This document shows, in pieces, positions 10,499 through 21,405 of a DNA stretch of 64,000 bases. Source of the DNA: Boesenbergia rotunda (lineage: Eukaryota > Streptophyta > Magnoliopsida > Zingiberales > Zingiberaceae). Position 1 is the stretch's first letter. The number at the start of each line of letters is the position of its first letter. The position numbers and the translations under genes were made by a program. Below the pieces are notes generated by a model that searched no databases, was not told the DNA's origin, and saw only the letters and a list, made by a program, of their open reading frames with translations. The stretch lies in contig JAGFNQ010005665.1 of the NCBI GenBank assembly GCA_024364735.1, positions 83,022 through 147,021 on the forward strand. The letters are read 5' to 3'.

Positions 10499-10880
10499 AA
10501 TTAAAATTCAAAATTAAAATTCAAATTCAAATTAAAATTAAAATTCAATTTCAAAATTAAGATTAAAATTAAAATTAAAATTCAAATTAAAATTAAAATT
10601 AAAATTCAAATTAAATTAAAATTCAATTCAAAAATTAAGATTAAAATTAAAATTAAAATTAAAATTAAAATTCAAATTAAAATTAAAATTCAATTAAAAT
10701 TAAATTCAAATTCAAATTCAAATTAAAATTCAAATTCAAATTAAAAATTAAAATTAAAATTCAAATTCAAATTCAATTTCAAAATTAAGATTAAAATTCA
10801 AATTCAAATTCAAATTCGAAAATAAAAATCAAATTCAAAGTCAAACTTAACATAACTCAAATTTAAAATTCAAACTCAAG
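10499..10880. repeat. Low-complexity AAATTAAAATTCAAATTC repeat between gag and pol
   Basis: About 380 bp made of shuffled 6- and 12-bp words, AAATTA, AAATTC and AAATTCAAATTC. It separates the gag stop from the protease. In a typical SIRE element gag and pol are close together, so this is an expansion inside the retrotransposon. Confidence 0.85.
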
Positions 10881-10947
10881 TGTTTAAATCTTTTTAGATT
10901 TTTTCAAAAACTCAACCTAGGTCTAAACCGTTTACTTAACTGTAGGA

Positions 10948-13900
10948 AAATAAATGGATCATTGACAGTGGATGCTCCAGACACATGACTGGGGATCCCA
11001 CCAAATTTACAGAACTCAAGTACAAAAGACTAGGGACTGTTGCTTTTGGAAACAACGGTAAACTTAAGGTAATTGGCCTAGGCAATATTGAACTTGAGTC
11101 TGATTTCATAATAACAAATGTATTACTTGTTGAAAATTTCAACTTCAATTTACTAAGCATTAGCCAATTGTGTGACACTGGTTATAAGGTTAGGTTCCTA
11201 TCCAATGAATGTCTGATCAAACACAATGACAACCCAAACATCACACTTAGAGGACTTAGGCACAATAACATTTATGAAATTAAGTTAACCTGTCCCTTAG
11301 AAAACTGCCTCTTAACCCATAAGGATGAGACTTGGCTCTGGCATAGGAACTTTCACACACTCACTTCAGAAAACTACCTAAACTAAATGGTTTAGTTAGA
11401 GGCCTACCAAAGTTATCTAACCTTGAGTCAACCTTATGTAATGCTTGTCAACAAGGAAAACAAACTAGGTCAACCCACAAACCAACTAATCAAACTCAAA
11501 CCAAGTCAATTCTGGAATTAATTCACCTAGACCTATTTGACTCACATGGGGTTAAATCAATTAATGGTAACCTATACTGCCTAGTAATTATAGATGACTA
11601 TTCAAGATTTACCTGGGTAAAATTCTTAAAAAATAAAGATGAAACGTTTGATATACTCACTCAATTTTGTAAATTAACAGAAAATGAAAAAGGGATTAAA
11701 ATCAAAAGACTTAGGAGCGATAATGGCGGAGAATTCAAAAATCACAAATTTAATCAATTTTGTCTAGAAAAAGGCTACCATCACGAATTCTCTTGCCCTA
11801 AAACACCTCAACAAAATGGAGTTGTAGAAAGAAAAAATAGAACACTACAAGAAGCAGCTAGAACAATGCTTAATGAATACAACTTACCTAAATACCTTTG
11901 GGCTGAGGCTGTTAGTACAGCTTGTTATGTACAAAATAGAATAACTCTAATTAAAAACCTAGGAAAGACCTCTTTTGAAATCTATTATAACAAACAACCT
12001 AACATTAAATACCTTAAAGTATTTGGATGTAAAGTCTATATCTTAAATACTAGAGAACACTTAGGAAAATTTACTTCTAAGGTTGAGGAAGGTATCTTTG
12101 TAGGTTATTCCCTTACCAGTAGAGCCTATAGAGTTTATAACAAAATTACCCTAAAAATTGAAGAAACTACAAATGTAAAATTTGATGAAAAATCTGACCC
12201 AAATAACTCTGATCAAACCACCTACCAACCAATTGACTTTGTTAGATCCAGTACTGACCCTGATGAAAGGCCAATTGAGGACCAAAACGATGATCTAACT
12301 GAACCCACACCTGAAACTGAACCTAACCAACCCAGAACTGTACGAGTTAGCTCAGACCACCCAACTAATCAAATCTTAGGTAATCCAGAACTAAGGGTTC
12401 AGACTAGATCAGCTTTTAGGAACCTTAGTCAAATTGCATTGATTTCAAAAATTGAACCCAAGTCTATAGAAGAGTCTTTACTTGACCCTGATTGGATCAT
12501 AGCCATGCAAGAAGAGTTAGCCCAATTTGAACGTAGTCAAGTCTGGGACTTAGTACCCCTACCTAAAGGCAAGAAATTTATTGAAACTAAATGGGTCTTT
12601 AGGAATAAACTTAACGAACAAGGAGAAACAGTTAGGAATAAGTCTAGGCTAGTAGCTAAGGGGTTTAGCCAAGTAGAAGGTCTTGATTATGATGAAACCT
12701 ATGCCCCTGTAGCCAGACTTGAATCCATTAGAATGCTCTTAAGTTATGCAGCCCATAAGGGATTTAAGCTTTATCAAATGGATGTTAAGTCAGCCTTCCT
12801 AAATGGCCTAATTAAAGAAGAGGTTTATGTAGGTCAACCTCCTGGTTTTGAAAGCTTAGAACATCCTGACTATGTCTTTAGACTTAAGAAAGCCTTATAT
12901 GGACTTAAGCAAGCCCCTAGGGCCTAGTATGAAAAATTGTCTAACTACTTAGTATCTGAAGGCTTTAACCAAGGCAAAATTGACCCAACACTATTTGTTA
13001 AAACTCTAAAAACTGATATTTTTATAGCTCAAGTATATGTAGATGATATAGTATTTGGCTCAACTAACTCAAACTTTTTACAAGATTTTATAACGGTAAT
13101 GAAAAATGAATTTGAAATGAGTTTAGTAGGTCAATTAACTTTCTTTTTAGGGTTACAAATAAAACAGACTAGTGAGGGTACTTTTGTCTATCAACAAAAA
13201 TACACTAAAGAATTACTTAGAAAATTTGGAATGGATAGTGCTAAAGAAATTAAGACACCTATGGCTACCAATCAAACTATAGATAGTGACACAAATGGCA
13301 AACCTGTTGACCTTAAGTATTATAGAAGTGCTATAGGTAGCTTACTTTACCTAACTGCAAGTCGACCTGATATTCTCTTTGCAGTTAGTATGTGTGCTAG
13401 GTATCAAACATGTGCTAAAGAATCACATCTAACCCTAGTTAAAAGGATATTTAGGTATCTCAAAGGGACAAAAAATTTAGGAATTTGGTACCCTAGAACA
13501 GCCCAGTTTGAACTTATTGGATTCTCTGACTCAGATTATGTTGGCTGTAAGTTAGACAGAAAAAGTACCAGTGGTGGATGCCAACTTCTAGGACCCTCAC
13601 TAGTTAGTTGGTTCAGTAGAAAACAACATTGTGTTGCCCTATCCACCACTGAAGCTGAGTATATAGCAATGGGTGAATGTGTAGCCCAACTACTCTGGAT
13701 GATGCATACCTTAAAAGATTTTAACTTAGATTTTAAGAAAGTCAAGATTTTTATAGATAACCTAAGTTCAATCAATTTAACCAAAAACCCAATCCACCAC
13801 TCTAGGACCAAACATATAGAAATCAAACACCATTTTGTCAGAGATCATGTAAATAAAGGAGAAATTGAACTTAACCATGTTGAATCTAAGTCTAATCTAG

Positions 13901-13980
13901 CTGATATATTTACCAAACCACTTCCTGAATCTGAATTTAGCAACTTGAGAAGGTTAATAGGAATGTGTGTTATAGACTAG
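10948..13980 (+). pseudogene. SIRE-type pol: protease, integrase, reverse transcriptase, RNase H
   Basis: Protease starts near 10,948 with WIIDSGCSRHMTGD. The GAG-pre-integrase segment has WLWHRNF where WHRRLGH is usual, and the frame breaks near 11,380. The integrase core (LIHLDLF, VIIDDYSRFTWVKF, LRSDNGGEF, PQQNGVVERKNRT) continues in another frame. Reverse transcriptase spans about 12,540-13,230 with YQMDVKSAFLNG and the catalytic YVDDIVFGS near 13,036. RNase H runs to 13,980 with SDSDYVGCKLDRKSTSGGC and STTEAEYIA. An in-frame TAG at 12,925-12,927 replaces the conserved tryptophan codon after QAPRA. With one shift and one stop in pol, the copy is dead but not ancient. Confidence 0.9.
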
Positions 13981-14943
13981 GACTGACCTGATAAGCTTAA
14001 GTTAACTTTTTCAGTTTGTGAGTTTAAAAACATGGATTTTTCGAACTTGTTTTTCAAAGTTTATTATCTTTCAAAATTTAACTTAAACACGGACTTTTCA
14101 AATGTGGTTTTCAAGAACTTTTATTGTCTTTCAAAATCTGATTTTCAAAACTGGCAGACTTAGCCTAAGCTTGACCCCTAGAATTGCATGAACCTATAGT
14201 TTTAGGTAGCCGCATCTCACAAAACACATTAAGATTAACTTGTTTGTGTTTGCAAAAACATAGAACGGCTGTGAGATGCATAGGACTCTGCCTGGACTTC
14301 CGAATGCTTAAGTCAGTGCATCACAGTAAGTCTGGGCGTAAAATACCAACATTACAGTGATCAAGTCAAGTAGTCTTGCACTAAAATCTGAGCTAGACAT
14401 TATTACCTGACTTGACTAACTCTGTGAACACTACTATCATCTAGATAGTTAGTCAGTAACTAGAGTTAGACACATGAAAAGAGACCACAATCATTACTTG
14501 GTCCAGGGGGAGCTGAGGTCAAAATACTTTTTCAAAATATCATTTTTGACAAAACACCTTTGAAAATTTTGATAAAAGTTGATAAAGATTGAGAGGGAAT
14601 TCCAACTAATCCCTTAAAACATTTTTTATTAAGATTGATATTTTGAAAGAAAATTTTTTATGAGCTAAGTAAATAGATTTAAGACTTGTTTATTTCTAAC
14701 ACTTAGCCTATATTTCTACTCCCTTACACTTGTTATGCCTAATTTTTGATGAATGACAAAGGGGGAGAGTAGGGTAAAGGGTTAGAAAATTGCAAACAGC
14801 ATGCTTATTTTACAGTTAATTAATTCTGCTTTCTTGTATGCTGTAACTTTCATACCTATGTTTATGTTATATTATTTGCATGTTTATGCAAGTTCATATC
14901 TGCTGTTTTTTTTTCTAACTTTAACCTGAGTTGTCAATACATC
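13981..14943 (+). other. Non-coding 3' internal region of the SIRE-type element
   Basis: No long frame. It holds imperfect repeats of TTTTCAAA- and GATTTTCAAA-type words near 14,030-14,150. SIRE elements often carry an envelope-like gene here; none is visible. Confidence 0.6.
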
Positions 14944-14957
14944 AAAAAGGGGGAGAT
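14944..14957 (+). promoter_or_regulatory. Polypurine tract
   Basis: AAAAAGGGGGAGAT immediately precedes the TGTTGG of the 3' LTR and is the priming site for plus-strand DNA in this element group. Confidence 0.88.
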
Positions 14958-16312
14958 TGTTGGTGCAGTTTGCACTAACGGTCAAACTCGGGTTTTGATG
15001 TATGACAAAGTGGTTAAAGTTAGGGTTGTTAGTGTTTAACCCCTTTACTAAGTGTGCAGGGTTGAAAGACTTAGGACCAGACACCAGGCTGAAGTCCAGG
15101 ATGGTTGAGTCCTGGCGGGAAGTCCAGTTGGGTCCGCGGGACCTGACAACTGGCTGAAGACCAAGTTGGTTGAGACTTGGCAGGAAGACCAAGGTGGTTG
15201 AGCCTTGGCAGGAAGTCCTGGTGTGTCAAGAAGTCAAGTAGAGCTGCACAAGGTAAGTGAGGTAAGTCACTGGAGGAGCGAACCAGTAAGGACGCGTTCC
15301 CCGTCGAGGGAACAGTAGGCGTCGGTTCGACCTAGGGCTCCATTTTGGAGATCCAAAGTCAGAACCAAGACAGCTAAGGCTGTTTTAACTAACTTATTAT
15401 TTGCTGTTTTGGACTAACCCTGGATGCAGGACCGAAGGACTGTGTTTCTGCAGCTCAGAGAGCCTCAAAGGAGTGAGGCCGTAGCTGAGCAGGGCGCCCC
15501 GGATGTTTCGGGCGCCCCAGAGTCAACCCAAAGTCAGCAGAGAGGTAAACGCCCCGACAGCAGCGCAATTGGGGGCGCTCCGCGTGTATCGGGCGCCCCG
15601 CATGTCGGGCGCCCCGCGTGTCTCGGGCGCCCACTGTGCCACGCCACTGAAGGCTGCTGCAGCTCACTCTCGCGAAGCCCTGAAGATGACGCTTTGACCG
15701 GTCAACCGGGCGCCCCGCGCGCGTCGAGCGCCCCGGTCAAAGCTGATCCCGAAGATGAAGAGATCAGCCTTGACCAGAGGGCTCGCCGGATCAAGAGCCA
15801 CGTGGGGGGCGCCCCGAGCATGTCGGGCGCCCCCTGCCCTATATAAAGAGGGCCTCGACCCTATTCTTGAACAACACTTCTTCCAAAGTCTCCAAGTTCT
15901 TCTACGCTCGCGCCTTGCTCCGGAAACGCTTCACTTCGAGCCGACGACGTCCTGCTGCCCCGAAAGAGTCGACCTACTCCGGACGTCGGTAAAAAGATAA
16001 TTTTTTAATAAATAGTTTATTGCATTTAATTGCTTGAAAGTGTGGGGTTGTCACACTTTCAATTCCTCTGTACTCGCTTACTCTATCGGTGCTTACCGGT
16101 AGAGAATACTAGTGGATTGCCCAACGGAAAGGTCCGAGGGACCTGGGCCTTCGAGTAGGAGTCGACGAAGGCTCCGAACGAAGTAAAACTCGTCTGTGTT
16201 AGTGTGTTTGTTTTTCGTTTCTTTCGTTTCCGCTGTGCACGCTTGTTAAAGCGCTTTGATTTTTGAAAAACGCACGTGATTCACCCCCCCTCTCACGTGC
16301 ATCGATCCTACA
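14958..16312 (+). mobile_element. 3' LTR of the SIRE-type element
   Basis: The LTR runs from TGTTGGTGCAG to CGATCCTACA (1,355 bp). Its right end is fixed by alignment with the reverse-oriented copy at 1,904-2,568. The U3 contains at least nine GGGCGCCCC-type palindromes between 15,490 and 15,835, followed at once by a TATA box. ORFs inside are artefacts of the GC-rich repeat. Confidence 0.87.
15839..15848 (+). promoter_or_regulatory. TATA box of the SIRE LTR
   Basis: CTATATAAAG sits just downstream of the GC-palindrome cluster. The same box and spacing appear in the second LTR copy at 2,325-2,334, which supports its use as the Pol II core promoter. Confidence 0.7.
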
Positions 16313-16778
16313 CAATCTACACCAAGGAGAAGCCAACCAAGAAGAAGAAGAAGCGGATCACATCTCCTTCCTTCTCGGAATTCGATTCCGTTTCTCGAGT
16401 GGTTAGTTTCCTATCTTTTCTCTTGTTCTTCTAGTTGTGTCTTCGGAGAATCTAGTAGTTCTCGTCGGCACAAAACTCGTGACTTTACGAAGTCATCCCG
16501 GAGAGAACTCGGCGTGGACGCGAATAGAGGCGGAGCTTCCAAGGGACACTACGGTTGGATCTCGTCCCTTACTTCGAGTTACGAGAGGTACTTAGTAAAT
16601 TAGTTTACTTTTTCCGCAAAGTTTTAATTTATGATTATGTCAACACATCATAAGGTTGCATGCTAGATACGTAGTTAAAATAATTTAGGAAATTATTTTA
16701 TGCTAATTCTTCCGCTGCACGTAAAAATTTAAAATTTTACGAACTCGTGTCCTTATCGACATGCACCCGGTCCCAACA
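16313..16778 (+). mobile_element. Last 466 bp of a Copia element A-type LTR
   Basis: Matches 4,686-5,178 closely: the AAGAAGAAGAAGCGGATCAC segment, the TCTAGTAGTTCTCGTCGGCA word and the terminal CACCCGGTCCCAACA. It follows the SIRE LTR without a gap, as if a SIRE element had inserted into an element A LTR. The matching left half is not where it should be. Confidence 0.85.
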
Positions 16779-17338
16779 ATATTAAGCTCATTTTTTTGAG
16801 TGAGTCTATTTGGAGATCAAGAAATATAAAAATTGATATAGAAGATGACACGGTCTATGCCTCATCGATCAATTAGTTAGATATCGCGGATAGAAGAACA
16901 AAGTCATATGAGATAATAGTCACGGACGTTAAGTCAGATCTCGACTTTCTCATTACTTAGGTTGTAATGATGCTTTGTTAGATGTCGCTCATTGCTTATG
17001 TGTCTAAAGCGATTTAGATACATTTTCAATGTTATAAGAATATATTGGGTCACATTTTATAAAATGTGATCTGAATTAGATTAATTGAGTTGGACTCAAA
17101 TGAATCCAATTGGATTATGAAATTGGGTTTAATCCGAATTAGACTCCTTAAGATTAGACTCAACAAATTAGATAGGATAATAATTTATTAAAATGTTAAA
17201 TGAATTTATTATTAAAGGAAGATGAAGAATTTCTCTTAATTGGATAAAAAAAGTTGAAAAGCCAAAAATGAGAAACCTGTGCTTAATTGTGTCTATTGGC
17301 TTTAATGCAATGGAAAGCTCAAAAGACAAAATCTCTTA

Positions 17339-18198
17339 GGGTGCGTTTGGTTCAAGTTATCATACATGACCTTGGTTATGTGATTACCTGGTAATCACAT
17401 AACCAAGGTTATGGGGAATGAAACATAACCTAATGTTGTTTGGTTAAATTTAAATGATCAAAGAAAATCTTGTTTGTTTGGAGGTAATAGTATATAATCT
17501 AATGTAATATTTTACCATATTGCCCATTAGTTTAAAATTAAGGATTATGATAATATATATTTATTTATACTAAAAATTAAAAAGTAAGGTAATATTTTGT
17601 ATTAAATTTATTTAGTTTATCCTAATTATAATTTATTTAATTTAATAAAATTTTAATTAAAATACTAAATTTTTTTAAAAATTATTTATCGCCCGACCGC
17701 CACCGATCGTTCGACGGCAGGCGGTCGGCGTTCGCCGGTCGCCGGTCGCCGGCCGGCGGCGGTCGTCGGTCGCCGGCCGGCGGCGGTCGCCGGTCGCCGG
17801 CCGGCGGCGGTCGCCGGTCGCCGGCCGGCGGCGGTCGCCGGTCGCCGATCGGCGGCCGGCGGCGGTCGCCGGTCAGCGGAGGGGTTGCGATCGTCGGTCG
17901 ATGAGTCGGGAACGAGTTGTAATTTAGTTAATTATTAGGGATTTTTTATCTTAAAATGTAAATATTAAGGGATAATTTGGGAAAGAAAAGTTCCTTAACT
18001 CCGGAATCAACAAAAACCTCCGTTTTCCTTGGTTATCCAATTCCGGGTTGCATGCCCCATTTGATGACGTTTTGCTGATGTGGCGGTAATACTGCATTAC
18101 TTGGGATTTGATGATAATCTAAACCAAACAAGGTTATCAACGATAACTTTGGACAGATAACCAAGGTTATCACCGATCACCCTGAACCAAACGCACCC
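17339..18198. mobile_element. PIF/Harbinger-like non-autonomous element (family H1, copy 1)
   Basis: The ends are GGGTGCGTTTGGTTCA and its perfect reverse complement TGAACCAAACGCACCC, flanked by TTA on both sides (17,336-17,338 and 18,199-18,201). TTA duplications and GTTTGG termini fit PIF/Harbinger Tourist-like MITEs. An inner inverted pair around GTTATC and ATAACCAAGGTTAT lies near each end. No transposase. The centre holds a GC-rich minisatellite. Confidence 0.88.
17695..17885. repeat. 24-bp GC-rich minisatellite inside the MITE
   Basis: Tandem copies of CCGGCGGCGGTCGCCGGT-type units, about 24 bp each, in four to five copies with small changes. The rest of the element is AT-rich. Confidence 0.85.
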
Positions 18199-18605
18199 TT
18201 AATATTCATGAGATTGAATATAAACAATTTTCGAAAATTGCATGAGATAAGAAGTGTCATTTTCCTTTCCTTCTTCTACTTCCTCTCTCACTTGGGCGAG
18301 ACTCTCTTTTGAGGGGGTTTGTTTTTTATACTTTGTGAACTATCCTAGTTGTTAACACAATTAAGATAGTTCTTCTCTAAAGTCGAGATCATGTTCATGT
18401 AGATGCTACTAGAGGCACGGATAATTAAACGCCGAAGAGATTCGGCGAACCGAGGACGAGCGAGATAAGTGAAGAGCATGCACCAAAGATATAACTCTTA
18501 GTTAGATAGATTGAATTTCATACGAATTTTTTTCGCATGGATTATTCGAAGGGATCTCAAATTTTCATTGCATTTTTAAATATTTTTTTTTTATAGAGAT
18601 CCCTA

Positions 18606-19848
18606 CAGCTCCTGCCCATTACGGTGGCGCCGGCAACGAGGATGGCCATGATACTCTACCCTCTGCCGCGAGGTGGCGGCGCCCATGCTGCAATCTTGAT
18701 CAAGAAAAAATGTTACTCCCCGATTGAATATCTAGGTGCCTGGATCCACAAGTTGGTGGAATCTACGAAGGCTTCCTCTCCATCCCATGCAAAGGCGGTG
18801 CCCGCTCTAGCCCTGGTCGTCCTCATTGTCGAATATGAGATAGTCGATAAGTCCACTTGAATTCAATCAATTCTACATAAGATAAAAATTTGTATCATTG
18901 GTCTCTATGAGATCGGTAGTTGAGAGCCGCAACGAAGGAAGTGTCGAAGTACTTTCCTGATGTGATTATCAGCAAGCCTACCATAGCAAAGTACGCAACT
19001 AACATATATCCTTGAAATTTAGATGTACAAATAATAAATTGAGCTAGGCTATCGCCCAGGCTACCCATGCTAGGATCTGTCTCTCTGTAATTGTCAATGG
19101 CAGATTTGGCAATCACATGCCTAGATGACAAAAAGATTATGGATTGCTAGAGGTGCAGATAGTGATGATTCATAGCTTCTCACGAGATAAACTGATAGTT
19201 AGTACGTATGTATTATTATCTTAAAGTCTAAAAGTCAAAATTTGATAAAGTCAGTATGTCCGTCCTTTCCATATATTAGCCGCAGCATCCAGATTAGTAA
19301 TCTCGTGATTTACCTCTCTATGTTAATTCTGGGGTGGATTGATGAGGATTCTAAGGACGAACGAATCATCTTTTATTACTATACTATTTCAAATAACAAT
19401 CAAGCCTATCTCTCAATTATTTAATGATCTATGTAGATTTTAGCTCGTCAAGTGGTTCAATACCAAGTGAGATTTATTTTTCTAATTTTCGAGTAAATAA
19501 ATAATTTGGAGTAATTCAAATGATATTTTAAAAAATAAAAAATAATTTTATAATTTTATATAATTATTTTTATTATTTTTATTTTTTTAAAAAAATAAGA
19601 TAATACTTTTCCTCCCTCTAAATAAAAAAATCATAAATACTTTATTTTTCCTCACCTTTATCTTCTATCCATTTTCATTAATAATCTATCCCATCCAATA
19701 AAAAAAATAATCAACTAAAATTTTCCAATCTCTAGCCACAAACTTAACCTTAAAATTTTTTTTCATGGACCACTAAAATAAAACAAAAAATACTCACGAC
19801 AGACTCTCAAAAAAATCCAATAACCCCCGTCCAATATAAACACACTTA
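18606..19848. other. Unassigned stretch
   Basis: Two short frames stand out without a recognised family: 18,624-18,860 (+), and 18,895-19,131 (-), whose product contains a hydrophobic segment around MLVAYFAMVGLLIITSG. Neither has an obvious gene context. 19,490-19,850 is AT-rich with A and T runs. Confidence 0.4.
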
Positions 19849-20914
19849 TGGTGCATTTGGTTCAAGTTATCATATATAACCTCAGTTATATCATTACCAA
19901 GTAATCACATAACCAAGGTTATGGGGAATGAAATATAACCTGAAGTTGTTTAGTTCAATTTAGATAATCAAATAAAATATTGTTTGTTTGGAAGTAATAG
20001 TCTATAACCTAATATAATATTTTATCGTATTACCCTTTAAAATTTATTTAGATAATTTTATTTGTTTAGACTTAAGGGCGTCGACATCGATCGTCGGTAT
20101 TCGCATAGGCAGTCGGTGTCCAACACTGGCGGTCGACTGTCGATCGCCGACGGTCGGCTGTCGATCGCCGGCGATCGACGGTGGTCACCGACCGCCGGTG
20201 GTCGTCGGCCGTTGGCATTCGTCGTCGCCCGCCGTCGATCGTCGTTGGCAGTGGTAGTCGCTGGCTGTGGTTGTCGGCCACCGGCGATAGTCGCCGGCGA
20301 TCGACAGTGGTCGCCGACCACCGGTGGTTGTCGGCCGCTGACCGTCGGCGTTCGTCGTCGGCCGCCGCCGATCGTCGTTGGCGGTGGTAGTCGCTGGCTG
20401 TGGTTGTCGACCACCGGTGATGGTCGCCGGCCACCGACGGTGGTTGACGACAATCGTCGTTGGTGGTGGTGGTCGCGGGGCGCCGACGGTGGTCGCCGGC
20501 TGCCGACGGTGGTCGCTGACAATCATCGTTGGTGGTGGTGGTCGTCGGGCGCCGACGGTGGTCGTCGGCCGTCGGCGTTGGTCGTCGGTCGTCGACGGTG
20601 GTCGTTGGCCGTCGTTATCAGTCGTCGGTCGCAAATAATACTTTTGGAAGTTAATAAATTGTAATGGTTAATTTTGTCTTAAATGTAAATATTGGAGGAT
20701 AATTTTGAAAAGATAAGTTTCATAACCCCGGAATCAAGAAAAATATTACTTTCCTAAGGTTTTCCGATTCTTGGTTGCATGCCCTTTTTGCTGATGTGTC
20801 GGGCATCGATCATTACTTGAGAATCGCTAATTATCTAAATTAAACAAAATTTTTATTGATAATCTTGAATAAATAACCAAGATTATCAAGGATAACCCTC
20901 AACCAAACTCACAC
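19849..20914. mobile_element. PIF/Harbinger-like element (family H1, copy 2, diverged)
   Basis: The left end TGGTGCATTTGGTTCAAGTT and the right end AACCAAACTCACACAT are decayed versions of the copy at 17,339. Inner landmarks are shared in the same order: ATAACCAAGGTTATGGGGAA, GTTGTTTGG/GTTGTTTAG, TGTTTGTTTGGA, GGTTGCATGCCC and TTTGCTGATGTG. The flanking TTA is no longer clear. It sits about 490 bp upstream of the NERD1 start codon. Confidence 0.75.
20080..20635. repeat. Large GC-rich degenerate minisatellite inside the second MITE
   Basis: About 550 bp of CGCCGACGGTGGTCGTCGG- and GTTGGTGGTGGTGGTCG-type words, in which shorter and longer period blocks alternate. Six overlapping frames open through it on both strands only because the repeat lacks A/T-rich stop codons. 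Confidence 0.85.
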
Positions 20915-21405
20915 ATAGATGTGACACATAGAACACTGCCATTGAGTCGACAAACCTGATTAGTGCGAAATCATCGGCCCAAATGGAATATATAAATATT
21001 GTTTTCCAAGTTATTTTATTTTTTTTCGTATCCTCTTTTTTTTGTTTAGGGGACGCCTATTTTCTCACTTGGAACCCTTGTCCAGAAGTCGCACCTTACC
21101 AGTAAACCTAAAGCCGTCGCCTGGAACTAAGCCGGCGGAGATCGCGACGACGAGACCGCAGCGGCAGCGATAGGTAATCCTTGAAGGTTCGTTGGCCATC
21201 TCCTTCGAATCCTTTCCTTCCTTGCTATTCATATATTCTTTTCTGATTTGACATTGAAATCATATCACATCAGGATCGGCTTTCTATCGTGGAAAATTGA
21301 CTCAATTTTCTACCTGTTATGTTCGCCGATCTTTTTGTATTTCGAAGTCGAGAATGTTGGTAGCGTGAAGAACATTTATTGGTTGCCCGCCGCGATAATA
21401 AAGAA
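20915..21405 (+). promoter_or_regulatory. NERD1 upstream region and 5' leader
   Basis: The region lies between the MITE and the NERD1 start codon. From about 21,090 it becomes GC-richer (CGGCGGAGATCGCGACGACGAG), as expected for a transcribed leader. A possible donor (GATAG|GTAATCC near 21,172) suggests a 5' UTR intron, not proven. No clear TATA box is assigned. Confidence 0.45.

Larger units (their letters stand above)
8666..16312 (+). mobile_element. SIRE-type (Maximus) Copia retrotransposon, 5'-truncated
   Basis: The element keeps most of gag, the whole pol, a polypurine tract and the 3' LTR. Its 5' LTR, primer-binding site and gag N-terminus are missing at the join at 8,665. Domain order (gag, protease, integrase, reverse transcriptase, RNase H) is that of Copia. 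The gag zinc knuckle CFGCNRKGHFKHEC, a long coiled-coil gag tail and the AAAAAGGGGGAGATTGTTGG junction point to the SIRE group. No envelope-like frame is seen between RNase H and the LTR. Confidence 0.88.
16779..18605 (+). mobile_element. Old LTR-like sequence interrupted by a MITE
   Basis: The two parts, 16,779-17,335 and 18,202-18,605, have the look of a decayed Copia LTR. One carries GTCAGATCTCGACTTTCTCA and GGTTGTAATGATGC, the other a leader-like GCACGGATAATTAAACGCCG segment. No primer-binding site, polypurine tract or coding region is attached. The LTR reading rests on composition and remembered resemblance, so it is tentative. Confidence 0.45.

Noticed and set aside
10499..10880. CRISPR-like or satellite array
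   Set aside because: No fixed repeat-spacer pattern; it is simple A/T-rich word shuffling inside a retrotransposon.
15424..15846. 140-codon frame in the SIRE LTR
   Set aside because: It reads through the GGGCGCCCC palindrome array in the U3; not conserved in the second LTR copy.
20058..20664. Several overlapping 70-200-codon frames on both strands in the GC-rich block
   Set aside because: They open in all frames only because the minisatellite lacks stop codons; the products are arginine/glycine/tryptophan-rich repeats with no family.
21379..21405. Earlier start for NERD1 giving nine extra residues
   Set aside because: The conserved family N-terminus begins at the ATG at 21,406; the earlier start is not an ATG and adds charged residues before the signal peptide.
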